From: Acidobacteriota bacterium | GTDB lineage: Bacteria; Acidobacteriota; Terriglobia; Bryobacterales; Bryobacteraceae | Length of the DNA: 38,111 nt | Direction of reading: 5' to 3' | Assembly (NCBI GenBank): GCA_018268835.1 | Contig: JAFDVU010000056.1 | Span: 1-38,111, forward strand | Shown here: positions 29,671-37,758 of the stretch, piece after piece | Layout of the letters: the number at the start of each line of letters is the position of its first letter | Numbering within the stretch: the first letter of the stretch is position 1 | Program-made: the position numbers and the translations under genes | Notes under the pieces: generated by a model | What the model was told of the DNA's origin: nothing | Seen by the model: only the letters and a program-made list of their open reading frames with translations | Databases searched by the model: none

Positions 29671-30704
29671 AGCGCGTAAAACTCGTAGCGGATTTTCCAG
29701 GAAACCTCCTGGCCGGGTTCGATGTGCAGATGCACGTAGGCTTCGGGGCAGACGGTGGTGCGGATGGACCAGAAATAGAGCTTGGAGATGGGGAGGTCGC
29801 CGCGCTGGCGCACGCCGGCGCCGGCCTTGCGATTCTCCACGCGGAAATCGTAATCGGCGGGCGTGGGGCCGTAGCCGGTGATCTCCGACGCGGCGGATTG
29901 CCCGGTGGCCAGTTCCGTCAGGTAGCGGAGTTCATGGCCGCTGGTTTCGGCGAGGGGAGCGAGTTTGCCCAGAGCCTGCGGCGCGAAGGGGAAGACGACG
30001 CGCACGTCGGGGCCGGTGGGCAGGTTATCGATCATGTAGAAATCGTGGTTGTAGACACTGGTATCGATGGCCTTGCGGCCGGTGTTTTTAAGCGTGTGGG
30101 AGATGACGAGTTCGGCCTGGCCGGGGGTCAGGCTGAGGCGCTTGGTATAGAGGTAGGCGTAGCCGTTGGGGCCGGTGAGTTCGTGGGTGAACTCGATCCA
30201 GTCCGCGCCGTGGGTTTCGGTACGCTTGCCGGGGTCGACGATGTCATAGGTTTTGAAGCGCTCGAATTTGGGTTCCTGGATCTTGCGCAGGGTGCCGACG
30301 CCGATGCGGATGAAGGTCTCGCCGGGGCCAGCTTCGTCGTAGCCGAGGGCGGAGTCACCGGTGAGGAACTCTTCCACGGGACCGGTGATGGCGTCGTGGG
30401 TTTTCGGGTCATAGCGGTCGAACCACTTGCCGAAGTAGGTGTGGCCGTTGGCTTCGAGCGAGGCGATGGAGCCGGACCAGTCGAAGCGGGTGCCGCGGTA
30501 GTAGCCGCGGGTGGGATCGGGCAGGTAGAGAGTGGCCTTAACCTTGCTGTTGGCGATGGCGGCCTGGGGCGGCTGGGCGGACAGGGGCAGAAGGGCGCCG
30601 GCCAGCGCGAGGGCGGCGAGAACCGGCTTCACGGCCGCACTGGGCAGGGCGGCGAGCCGCCTCCAGGGGAGGGGCGTGTTGCGGTAATTCGGCAATACGG
30701 TCAT
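29667..30704 (-). CDS. Secreted galactose-mutarotase-like protein
   Basis: 345 residues from the ATG at 30702-30704; the open frame reaches further upstream, across the divergent gene, and is not used. Signal/membrane segment about 25-45 ([19 protein letters not shown]). The mature part is a beta-supersandwich pattern seen in aldose-epimerase-like proteins (KATLYLPDPTRGYYRGTRFD, WIEFTHELTG, VYNHDFYMIDN, HLHIEPGQEVSWKIRYEF). Substrate unknown. It forms a two-gene unit with the lactonase-fold protein and is divergent from an SDR that may act on sugar acids, hinting at sugar or lactone processing. Confidence 0.78.
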   Translation of the reverse strand: MTVLPNYRNTPLPWRRLAALPSAAVKPVLAALALAGALLPLSAQPPQAAIANSKVKATLYLPDPTRGYYRGTRFDWSGSIASLEANGHTYFGKWFDRYDPKTHDAITGPVEEFLTGDSALGYDEAGPGETFIRIGVGTLRKIQEPKFERFKTYDIVDPGKRTETHGADWIEFTHELTGPNGYAYLYTKRLSLTPGQAELVISHTLKNTGRKAIDTSVYNHDFYMIDNLPTGPDVRVVFPFAPQALGKLAPLAETSGHELRYLTELATGQSAASEITGYGPTPADYDFRVENRKAGAGVRQRGDLPISKLYFWSIRTTVCPEAYVHLHIEPGQEVSWKIRYEFYAL

Positions 30705-30774
30705 ACGGTTATTTCTGGGTGTGAGTCTAGCACGGCGCGGATAATCAGATAATGAGATCTGGTAACATCTGGTC
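30705..30774. promoter_or_regulatory. Divergent promoter region with tandem ATCTGGT repeats
   Basis: 70 bases between opposite starts. ATCTGGT occurs twice in 10-base register (30757-30763 and 30767-30773), preceded by CAGATAATGAGATCTG with a CAGAT/ATCTG inverted match. A -10-like TAACAT lies at 30763-30768, 6 bases before the ATG at 30775. Possibly a binding site for a regulator of both units. Confidence 0.45.
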
Positions 30775-31551
30775 ATGCCGGAAAATGGGCTTTTTTCGCT
30801 GAATGGCCGCGTTGCGGTGGTGATTGGCGGAGGCGGGGTCCTCGCCGGAGGGATGGCGTCGGGATTGGCGAAGGCGGGTGCCGATATCGCGATTCTGGAC
30901 GTCAGCCTGGAGAATGCGGAATCGCGGGCCAAGTCGATCCGCATGCTGGGCCGGGAGGCGATCGGGGTCCGTTGCGACGCGACCAGCCGGAAGGACCTGG
31001 AGCAGGCGTGCGAGGCGGTGCTGGAACGGTTCGGGCACGTGGACATTCTGGTAAATGCCGCGGGCGTCAACTCGGGGACGCCGTTCTTCGAGATCAGCGA
31101 GGAGGAGTGGCAGCGCATCCTCGATATTGACCTGAAGAGCGTATTTCTGGCGTGCCAGGTATTCGGCAAGGCGATGGTGGATGCGGGGCACGGCGGCAGC
31201 ATCATCAACATTTCGTCGGCTTCTTCGGGGCCGCCGCTTTCGAAGGTCTTCACCTACTCGGTAGCCAAGGCGGGGGTGAACCAGATCACGCAGTTCCTGG
31301 CGCGGGAACTGGCGCCGAACCACGTGCGGGTGAACGCGATACTGCCGGGGTTCTTCCCGGCGGAGCAGAACCGCAAACTGCTGACCGACGAGCGGGTGAA
31401 CAGCATCATGAATCACACGCCGATGCACCGGTTCGGGGAGAGTTGCGAGCTGGTGGGGGCGGCGGTGTACCTGGCCTCGGAGGAAGCCTCGTCCTTCGTG
31501 ACGGGATCGATCCTGAAGGTGGACGGCGGCTTCACTTCGATGACAATCTGA
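30775..31551 (+). CDS. SDR oxidoreductase, probably D-mannonate/fructuronate oxidoreductase type
   Basis: 258 residues. Classical short-chain dehydrogenase: cofactor loop VVIGGGGVLAGGMASGLA, Asp after the second strand (AILDVSL, favouring NAD), NAAGVN, catalytic Ser in NISSASSG and YSVAK (Tyr, Lys). The segments after the active site (HVRVNAILPGFFPAEQNRKL, HTPMHRFGE) resemble the SDR-type mannonate oxidoreductases of hexuronate catabolism. Their product mannonate is dehydrated to KDG, the substrate of the kinase at 11658-12740. Exact substrate is inference. Followed by a strong terminator. Confidence 0.85.
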   Translation: MPENGLFSLNGRVAVVIGGGGVLAGGMASGLAKAGADIAILDVSLENAESRAKSIRMLGREAIGVRCDATSRKDLEQACEAVLERFGHVDILVNAAGVNSGTPFFEISEEEWQRILDIDLKSVFLACQVFGKAMVDAGHGGSIINISSASSGPPLSKVFTYSVAKAGVNQITQFLARELAPNHVRVNAILPGFFPAEQNRKLLTDERVNSIMNHTPMHRFGESCELVGAAVYLASEEASSFVTGSILKVDGGFTSMTI

Positions 31552-31575
31552 GCGCCGGCCGGTGGGGCTTATGGC

Positions 31576-31600
31576 GCGGGGCCGCTACCGGCGGCCCCGC
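31576..31600 (+). terminator. Rho-independent terminator after the SDR gene
   Basis: GCGGGGCCGC (31576-31585) and GCGGCCCCGC (31591-31600) form a perfect 10-bp stem with loop TACCG, followed by CGTTTTGTCTT. It begins 25 bases after the stop codon. Confidence 0.9.
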
Positions 31601-31609
31601 CGTTTTGTC

Positions 31610-31861
31610 TTACGGCTCGGAATCCACGAAGATGGCGGGAACGAGTTCCTCTTCCATTTCCGCCGCGCCATTGCACGCGCTGATCTCGATCACCTCGGTC
31701 CAGGGGAAGAAGTGCTGCTCACCGGCAGCCTCGCCGACGATGCCCAAGGGGGAAACTTCGCGCAGAATGAGGACCGGGGCGTCGCCGCAGCCCACGTGAT
31801 CCTTGCAGAGGACGCGGACCCGGCCGCCGATGAGGTTATTGAGGAACGCGCTGTCGATCAT
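31610..31861 (-). CDS. Small conserved-looking protein, beta-rich, unknown function
   Basis: 83 residues. Start MIDSAFLNNLIGGRVRVLC, then GDAPVLILREVSPLGIVGEA and FFPWTEVIEISACN. The strand pattern with GRVRV, a loop and a second half ending FFPWTEVIEI resembles small Sm/SH3-like barrels (Hfq-type), though no Hfq motif is present. A ribosome site (GGAGA) lies 4 bases before the ATG. It sits alone between a terminator and a divergent cytochrome unit. The acidic C-terminal tail is probably disordered. Confidence 0.65.
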   Translation of the reverse strand: MIDSAFLNNLIGGRVRVLCKDHVGCGDAPVLILREVSPLGIVGEAAGEQHFFPWTEVIEISACNGAAEMEEELVPAIFVDSEP

Positions 31862-31997
31862 GATCTCTCCACGTGGCGGATTATATCAGGTATTCAGATC
31901 TGTTTGATGACAATTGACGCGGTTGGGGTGGGAGCCGTCCTGACGGAGGCGTAAAATGGGGGTGGAAGTCTTGGATCGAGCTTCAGGAGGTATCTGT

Positions 31998-32153
31998 ATG
32001 GCTCATGGACTTCACCCGCAGCGCCAACATCATCCGCCGCCGGCGCGGATGACGGGCGAGCATTCCCTGCTTGCGACCGGCACCCTGGTGATCGCGTTTG
32101 TCCTGCTGGCACTGTTTTACATGGTGCTGGCGTACCTCGGACATCCGGCTTAG
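31998..32153 (+). CDS. 51-residue single-pass membrane protein
   Basis: Start at the ATG at 31998, supported by AGGAGG (31985-31990) at 7-base spacing; a -10-like TAAAAT is at 31952-31957. A His/Pro/Gln-rich cytoplasmic head (HGLHPQRQHHPPP) is followed by one membrane helix (LLATGTLVIAFVLLALFYMV). In size and shape it resembles subunit IIa of ba3-type cytochrome oxidases, and the next gene encodes a cytochrome c, but no other oxidase subunit is nearby, so this is only a suggestion. Confidence 0.65.
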   Translation: MAHGLHPQRQHHPPPARMTGEHSLLATGTLVIAFVLLALFYMVLAYLGHPA

Positions 32154-32169
32154 CCGGAGGAGGTGGGAT

Positions 32170-32619
32170 ATGCGGCATTGTCTTGGATTGGCGGTATTGG
32201 CGGCACTGGCTGCCGCCGGGCCGGGATGCAGTCCGGGACGCTACAGCGCGTCGGGGCTTCATCTCCCGATGGACGGCAATGTGGAACGCGGCAAAGCGGC
32301 CTTTGTGGAGCTGGGATGCAACTCCTGCCACAAGGTGGACGGCGTGGACCTGCCGGGGCCCACGGTAGTGCCGCCGGTTCCGGTGAGATTGGGCGGCCAG
32401 ACCAGCCGCCGGGTGAGCGACGGCTATCTGATCACCGCGATGTTCAGTCCGAACTACCATCTGGCTCCGCACGAAAAGGGCGAGATCGCCACCGGCGGGC
32501 AGTCGCGCATGCCGGCGTTCACCGAGAAGATGACGGTGCGGCAGATGGTGGACATCGTGGCGTTCATGCAGTCGCGGTACACGGTAAGGCGATTCACTCC
32601 GAACTATACGTTTGAGTAG
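32170..32619 (+). CDS. Monohaem cytochrome c lipoprotein
   Basis: 149 residues from the ATG at 32170, preceded by a strong ribosome site (GGAGGAGGT, 32156-32164). Signal peptide with lipobox ending at Cys20 (LAAAGPGC). Haem site CNSCH near residue 50, and an axial Met probably in RMPAF near residue 115 (GGQSRMPAFTEKMT). The layout (GKAAFVELGCNSCHKVDG and VRQMVDIVAFMQS) matches class I c-type cytochrome domains. It lies 16 bases after the small membrane protein and is probably cotranscribed. Expected to be a membrane-anchored periplasmic electron carrier. Confidence 0.88.
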   Translation: MRHCLGLAVLAALAAAGPGCSPGRYSASGLHLPMDGNVERGKAAFVELGCNSCHKVDGVDLPGPTVVPPVPVRLGGQTSRRVSDGYLITAMFSPNYHLAPHEKGEIATGGQSRMPAFTEKMTVRQMVDIVAFMQSRYTVRRFTPNYTFE

Positions 32620-32622
32620 GTG

Positions 32623-32641
32623 GGCGTCGGAGGTTGACGCC
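32623..32641. terminator. Weak hairpin between convergent cytochrome c and rluA-type genes
   Basis: GGCGTC (32623-32628) and GACGCC (32636-32641) form a 6-bp stem with a 7-base loop, just after the cytochrome stop. No T tract follows. Possible bidirectional terminator. Confidence 0.4.
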
Positions 32642-32676
32642 AGAGACGCTGAGACAGAGAGGTCTGAGGCGCGAGG

Positions 32677-33570
32677 TTACGGAAGCCCCGCGAGCCAGGA
32701 TGCGAGGTCGGCGGGGAGGGGGGAGACGACCGTGACGGGTTCGCCGGTGGAGGGCTGGTGGAAGCGGATGCGGTGGGCGTGGAGGAAGTAGCGGCCGGAG
32801 GCGTGGCGCGGGGCGCCGTAGACGGTGTCGCCGGCGACGGGGTGGCCGATGGAGGAGAGGTGGACGCGGATCTGGTGGGTGCGTCCGGTGCCGATCAGGA
32901 CTTCCAGGAAGGTGAATTTCTCGAAGCGGCGCAGAACGCGGTATTCGCTCCAGGCGGCGCGGCCATCGGCGAGGCGCGCGGTCATACGGGTGCGGCGGAT
33001 GGGATCGCGCGCGATGGGGCGGTCGATGCGGCCGGTTTCGGCTTCGATGCGGCCGTGGACGAGGGCGAGGTAGACCTTTTCGATTTCGCGGCCGGAGAAT
33101 TGCGCGGCGAGCCGGCGGTGGGCGGCATCATGCTTGGCCACGAGGAGCACGCCGCTGGTGAAGCGGTCGAGGCGGTGCACGATGCCGGGGCGCAGTTCGC
33201 CGCCGACGCCGGAGAGGGTGCCGAAGCGGTGGACCAGGGCGTTGACGAGGGTTCCGGAGTTCACGCCGGCTCCGGCGTGGACCACCATGCCGGCGGGCTT
33301 ATCGATGGCCACGAGGTCGGCGTCCTCGTACAGCACGGTGAGGGGGATGTCCTCGGGGACGGCGGAGAGGGGCGGCGGCGCGGCGGGTTCGACTTCCACG
33401 GAATCGCCGGCGCGCAGCGACTGCGAGGCGCGGGCGGCGGCGCCGTTGAGGAGCACGCGTCCGGCCTTGATCCACTCCTGAATGCGGGAGCGGCTGTAGT
33501 CGGGGAGTTGCCGCTGCAGCCAGTGGTCGAGGCGGCGGCCCGAATCGGAATCGGCGGCGAGGAAAGTCAC
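32677..33570 (-). CDS. RluA-family 23S rRNA pseudouridine synthase
   Basis: 297 residues from a GTG start. N-terminal S4 RNA-binding domain (about 12-60: RLDHWLQRQLPDYSRSRIQE, AGRVLLNG) and a pseudouridine synthase domain with the catalytic Asp in RPGIVHRLDRFTSG (most relatives read HRLDKDTSG), the VLYEDADLVAIDKPAGMVVH entry strand and GRTHQIRVHL near the C terminus. RluD-like, so probably acts on large-subunit rRNA. It starts 9 bases after the zinc-ribbon gene stop, so the two form a unit. Confidence 0.93.
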   Translation of the reverse strand: MTFLAADSDSGRRLDHWLQRQLPDYSRSRIQEWIKAGRVLLNGAAARASQSLRAGDSVEVEPAAPPPLSAVPEDIPLTVLYEDADLVAIDKPAGMVVHAGAGVNSGTLVNALVHRFGTLSGVGGELRPGIVHRLDRFTSGVLLVAKHDAAHRRLAAQFSGREIEKVYLALVHGRIEAETGRIDRPIARDPIRRTRMTARLADGRAAWSEYRVLRRFEKFTFLEVLIGTGRTHQIRVHLSSIGHPVAGDTVYGAPRHASGRYFLHAHRIRFHQPSTGEPVTVVSPLPADLASWLAGLP

Positions 33571-33579
33571 GGAGTGAGG

Positions 33580-33984
33580 CTACGCGGGCTTCGCGGGATT
33601 GGCGGATTCTGTGGCGCCGGCAGCGCGATCCGCCATGGTAGGTTCTTCGGGCTTGGGCAATTCCGAGTTCAAGGGGCGGCGGTCGTAGAACTGGAGGCGG
33701 CACCAGCGGCAGTGAAACAGTTTGCCGCGGCCGGCGAAGCGCTCCACCAGATTGAGGAAGCCGCCGTGGAAGCGGTCGATGCGATCCGGGCTCTTCAGCT
33801 TGGTGACACGGATACTTCCGCATACGGGACAACGGCAGGCGGGACCGAGATGGTAGCGGTAGCGCCGGGGGACAAACTCCTCGCGGTCGCACCCCTTGCA
33901 CTGGTAAATCGCCATGTAACTGAAGCGTTCGAAGAAGGACCGATGGACGCGGCGCAGTTTGCCGCCGCATTGTCCGCACTTCAT
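33580..33984 (-). CDS. Zinc-ribbon protein of unknown function
   Basis: 134 residues from the ATG at 33982-33984, which begins MKCGQCGGKL. Four Cys pairs make two zinc ribbons: CGQC (3-6) with CKGC (about 30-33), and CPVC (about 53-56) with CRWC (about 93-96). The tail is Pro/Ala-rich and probably disordered. No enzymatic motif. It precedes the rRNA pseudouridine synthase, so an RNA or ribosome link is possible. A TATAAA lies 12 bases before the start; divergent from uvrA 88 bases away. Confidence 0.75.
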   Translation of the reverse strand: MKCGQCGGKLRRVHRSFFERFSYMAIYQCKGCDREEFVPRRYRYHLGPACRCPVCGSIRVTKLKSPDRIDRFHGGFLNLVERFAGRGKLFHCRWCRLQFYDRRPLNSELPKPEEPTMADRAAGATESANPAKPA

Positions 33985-34072
33985 CACCACGGACTTTTTA
34001 TAGCGCAATTTGCTCCACCGGCACAACCCGCGCGACAATCATATAGATAGGCCTTCCATCGCGTACTCCACT

Positions 34073-36820
34073 ATGCTGGACCGGATCACGGTGCATGGCG
34101 CGCGCCAGCACAACCTGAGAAACATCGACGTCGAGATCCCGCGCAATACGCTTACGGTCATCACCGGACTGAGCGGATCGGGAAAGAGTTCGCTGGCGTT
34201 CGACACCATCTACGCGGAGGGGCAGCGGCGCTACGTGGAGACGTTGTCCACGTACGCCCGGCAGTTCCTGGACCAGATGGAACGGCCGGATGTGGATTCG
34301 ATCGACGGACTGAGTCCGGCGATTTCGATCGAGCAGAAGACGACGAGCCGGAGCCCGCGCTCCACCGTGGGCACGATCACGGAAATCTACGATTACCTGA
34401 GGCTGCTGTACTCTTCGATCGGGGTGCCGCACTGCCCGGTGTGCGGCAACGAGATTTCGCGGCAGACCACGGAGCAGATCCTGCAGCACGTTCTGGCGCT
34501 TAAGCCCGAGGACCGCATCATGGTGATGGCGCCGGTGGTGCGCGGGCGCAAGGGCGAATATAAGAAGGACCTGGAGAAACTGGCGCGACAGGGGTTCGTG
34601 CGGGCGCGCATCGACGGCGTGCTGCGCTCGCTCGACGAAGAGATCCCGCTGGACAAGCGGCGCAACCACACGATCGAGGTCGTGGTGGACCGGTTGCTGG
34701 TGAAGGCGGGGATCGAAAAGCGGCTGGAGGCGTCGATCGATACCGCGACCAAACTGGCCAACGGGCTGGTGCTGGTGGCGGTGGTGAACGGCGAGGAGCG
34801 GCTGTACTCGCAGAAACTGGCGTGCACGGAGTGCGGGACGAGCGTGCCGCAACTGGAGCCGCGGTCGTTTTCCTTCAACAGTCCGTACGGCGCGTGCGAG
34901 GAATGCCATGGTCTGGGCAGCAAGTGGACGTTCGACCCGGCGAAAGTGATCGTGGACGCGGGCAAGCCGCTGCTGGACGGCGGTCTGGGGCCGGGCGCGG
35001 GCTCATGGACGATGCAGCAGCAGTTGGAGGAACTGGCGCGCAAGAACCGCATCAAGCTCGCCAAGCCCTTCGAGGAATTGCCGAAGAAGGCGCGGGAGAC
35101 ACTGCTCGGAGGCGCCAACGGGCTACCCGGGATGCTGGCCATCCTGGAGGAGACGTACCGGAGTTCGAGCGAGGCGTACCGCGAGTGGCTGACGGATTAC
35201 ATGTCGCCTTCGCAGTGCCCGGCTTGCGGCGGCAAGCGGCTGCGTCCGGCGAGCCTGGCGGTGCGGGTGAAGAATTTCGCGATCAGCGAGTTCACGGGGC
35301 TGCCGGTGGCGCGCGCGCTGATGACGGTGCGCGGGTGGGAGTTGGACGGGCGCGAAGAGCAGATCGCGGGGCGCGTGCTCGAGGAGATCCGGCGGCGGCT
35401 GGAGTTTCTATCGGCGGTGGGGCTGGATTATTTGAGCCTGGACCGGTCGGCGGAGACGCTCTCCGGCGGCGAGGCGCAGCGCATCCGGCTGGCGACGCAG
35501 ATCGGCAGCAAACTGCGCGGGGTATTGTACGTGCTGGACGAGCCATCGATCGGGCTGCATCCGCGCGACAACGGGCGGCTACTGGAGACGCTCGCGGAAC
35601 TGCGCGATATGGGCAACACGGTACTGGTAGTGGAGCACGACCAGGAGACGATCGAACGCGCCGATTACGTGATCGACCTCGGTCCGGGAGCGGGGCGACT
35701 GGGCGGCGGACTGGTGGCCGCGGGACGTCCCGAGGAGATCGCGAAGAACCGGGATTCGCTGACGGGTCAGTACCTCTCGGGCACAGTGACGATACCGGTG
35801 CCGGAGACGCGGCGCAAGCCGAACGGCAAGAAACTGGTGATCCGCGGCGCGCGCGAGCACAATTTGAAGGACCTGGATGTCGAAGTCCCGCTGGGCCTGC
35901 TGACGGTGGTGACGGGGGTGTCGGGCAGCGGGAAATCGACGCTGGTGAACGAGATTCTGTACCGTTCGCTGGCGCGGGAGATATACGGGTCGCACGAGGA
36001 GCCGGGCGAACACGAGGCCATCGATGGAATCGAGCACATCGACAAGGTGATCCGCATCGACCAGGCGCCGATCGGGCGCACGCCGCGTTCGAATCCGGCG
36101 ACGTACACAGGGTTGTTCACGCCCATCCGCGACCTGTTCGCGATGCTGCCGGACTCACGCGAGCGGGGCTACAAGCCGGGGCGGTTCAGCTTCAACGTGA
36201 AGGGCGGGCGCTGCGAGGCGTGCCAGGGCGACGGGCTGAAGCGGATCGAGATGAACTTCCTGCCGGACGTGTACGTGACCTGCGACGTGTGCCGCGGGCG
36301 GCGCTACAATCGCGAGACGCTGCAGGTGAAGTTCAAGGGCTACTCAATCGCGGACCTGCTGGAAGCGACCGTGGAAGACGCGCTGCCGCTGATGGAAAAC
36401 CTTCCGCAGATCCGCGCCAAGCTGCAGACGCTTGCCGATGTGGGGCTTGGATACCTGCACCTGGGGCAATCCTCCACCACGCTTTCCGGCGGCGAGGCGC
36501 AGCGCATCAAGCTGGCGCGCGAACTGAGCAAGCGTCAGACCGGGCGCACGTTCTACCTGCTGGACGAGCCGACCACGGGGCTGCACTTCGACGACGTGCG
36601 CAAACTGCTGGATGTTTTGCAGCGGCTGGTGGAACTGGGCAACACGGTGGTGGTGATCGAGCATAATCTGGATGTGATGAAGAGCGCCGATTGGATGATC
36701 GACCTGGGGCCGGACGGCGGCGAGTACGGCGGGCGGGTGGTGGCCACGGGCACGCCCGAGCAGGTCGCGCGCAACAAGAAGAGCTACACGGCGGAAGCGC
36801 TGCGCAAGGTGCTGCGGTGA
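34073..36820 (+). CDS. uvrA: Excinuclease ABC subunit A
   Basis: 915 residues, the usual length. DNA damage sensor of nucleotide excision repair, works with UvrB. Two ABC ATPase modules: Walker [10 protein letters not shown] at about 32-40 and GVSGSGKST near 622; signatures [15 protein letters not shown] and [16 protein letters not shown]; Walker [11 protein letters not shown] and [10 protein letters not shown]. Zinc sites are kept: CPVCG near 121, CTECG with CEECHGLG, and CEACQGDG with CDVCRG. The start at 34073 gives the family-typical [15 protein letters not shown]; the longer frame upstream is not used. A TATAGAT lies 25 bases upstream. The stop overlaps a GTG of the next gene. Confidence 0.97.
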   Translation: MLDRITVHGARQHNLRNIDVEIPRNTLTVITGLSGSGKSSLAFDTIYAEGQRRYVETLSTYARQFLDQMERPDVDSIDGLSPAISIEQKTTSRSPRSTVGTITEIYDYLRLLYSSIGVPHCPVCGNEISRQTTEQILQHVLALKPEDRIMVMAPVVRGRKGEYKKDLEKLARQGFVRARIDGVLRSLDEEIPLDKRRNHTIEVVVDRLLVKAGIEKRLEASIDTATKLANGLVLVAVVNGEERLYSQKLACTECGTSVPQLEPRSFSFNSPYGACEECHGLGSKWTFDPAKVIVDAGKPLLDGGLGPGAGSWTMQQQLEELARKNRIKLAKPFEELPKKARETLLGGANGLPGMLAILEETYRSSSEAYREWLTDYMSPSQCPACGGKRLRPASLAVRVKNFAISEFTGLPVARALMTVRGWELDGREEQIAGRVLEEIRRRLEFLSAVGLDYLSLDRSAETLSGGEAQRIRLATQIGSKLRGVLYVLDEPSIGLHPRDNGRLLETLAELRDMGNTVLVVEHDQETIERADYVIDLGPGAGRLGGGLVAAGRPEEIAKNRDSLTGQYLSGTVTIPVPETRRKPNGKKLVIRGAREHNLKDLDVEVPLGLLTVVTGVSGSGKSTLVNEILYRSLAREIYGSHEEPGEHEAIDGIEHIDKVIRIDQAPIGRTPRSNPATYTGLFTPIRDLFAMLPDSRERGYKPGRFSFNVKGGRCEACQGDGLKRIEMNFLPDVYVTCDVCRGRRYNRETLQVKFKGYSIADLLEATVEDALPLMENLPQIRAKLQTLADVGLGYLHLGQSSTTLSGGEAQRIKLARELSKRQTGRTFYLLDEPTTGLHFDDVRKLLDVLQRLVELGNTVVVIEHNLDVMKSADWMIDLGPDGGEYGGRVVATGTPEQVARNKKSYTAEALRKVLR

Positions 36821-36840
36821 GCCGCTACCGGCAGGCGCCG

Positions 36841-37758
36841 ATGGACTTCACGAAGCTGAAGACCATCGGTCTCACGGAGCGCGGCGGCAAGGTGAAGCGG
36901 GAGGATTTCGCGCGGGTGTATCGCGCGGGATCGGGCGTGGCGGGGCTGATCGATTCCCTGCCCCGGATCCTGGCCGGAGACAGTTTCCGCTCGGTGGTGG
37001 AGGCGATCGCTACGGCGCGGGAGAAGCGGCGCGCGATCCTGTGGGGCATGGGCGGGCACGTGATCAAGTGCGGCCTTGCGCCGGTGCTGCTGGACCTGAT
37101 GGAGCGCGGCTTCGCGAGCGGATTCGCGATGAACGGCAGCGCGGCGATCCACGATTACGAGATTGCGCTGGCCGGGCACACGAGCGAAGACGTGGAAGCG
37201 GTGCTGCCTGACGGGCGCTTCGGCGCGGCGGAAGAGACGGGGCGCGAGATGAACCTGGCGATCGCGGCGGGCGATCGCGAAGGGCTCGGGATGGGCGAGG
37301 CGCTGGGGCGGTCGCTGGCATCGGGCGACGGCAGCCTGCTGTTCGGCGCGTACCGGCACGGCACACCGGTGACGGTGCACGTGGCGATCGGGACGGACAC
37401 GCCGCACACGCATCCGGCGGCGGACGGAGGGGCGATCGGCGGCGCGAGCCATCGCGATTTCCGGCTGTTCTGCACGCTGGTGACGGAGTTGGACGAAGGC
37501 GGGGTGTACGTGAACGTGGGGTCGGCGGTGCTGCTGCCGGAGGTGTTCCTCAAGGCGGTGTCGGCGGTGCGCAACCTGGGGCATCCGCTGGCTCGGTTCA
37601 CGACCGTGAACCTGGATTTCCTGCAGCACTACCGGCCGCGGGTGAACGTGGTGGAGCGTCCGCACGCGCAGAGCGGCGGGAAGGGTTACGCGATCACGGG
37701 GCATCACGAACTGATGCTGCCGTTGCTGGCCGCGGCGCTGATCGAGAAGCACTCATGA
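36841..37758 (+). CDS. Conserved protein of unknown function (possibly deoxyhypusine-synthase-like fold)
   Basis: 305 residues from ATG 36841; a GTG at 36817-36819 overlapping the uvrA stop (GTGA) would add 8 residues and is an equally possible start. Strongly patterned Rossmann-like sequence: ILWGMGGHVIKCGLAPVLLD, GFAMNGSAAIHDYEIALAG, GHTSEDVEAVLPDGRFG, ETGREMNLAIAAG, a HisThrHisPro segment in TDTPHTHPAADG, and VNVGSAVLLPEVFLKA. The NGSAAIHDYEIA stretch recalls deoxyhypusine-synthase-like proteins of bacteria, but I cannot assign activity. ATGA overlap with the next gene; likely an operon with uvrA. Confidence 0.72.
   Translation: MDFTKLKTIGLTERGGKVKREDFARVYRAGSGVAGLIDSLPRILAGDSFRSVVEAIATAREKRRAILWGMGGHVIKCGLAPVLLDLMERGFASGFAMNGSAAIHDYEIALAGHTSEDVEAVLPDGRFGAAEETGREMNLAIAAGDREGLGMGEALGRSLASGDGSLLFGAYRHGTPVTVHVAIGTDTPHTHPAADGGAIGGASHRDFRLFCTLVTELDEGGVYVNVGSAVLLPEVFLKAVSAVRNLGHPLARFTTVNLDFLQHYRPRVNVVERPHAQSGGKGYAITGHHELMLPLLAAALIEKHS

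Noticed and set aside
30705..31253. Extension of the mutarotase-like frame across the SDR gene
   Set aside because: The SDR on the opposite strand has full catalytic motifs; the extension has shadow-frame composition and no start signal.
32620..32676. GACGC/GAGAC-rich stretch as a tandem repeat or array
   Set aside because: Too short and irregular; no spacer structure, so not a CRISPR or true tandem array.
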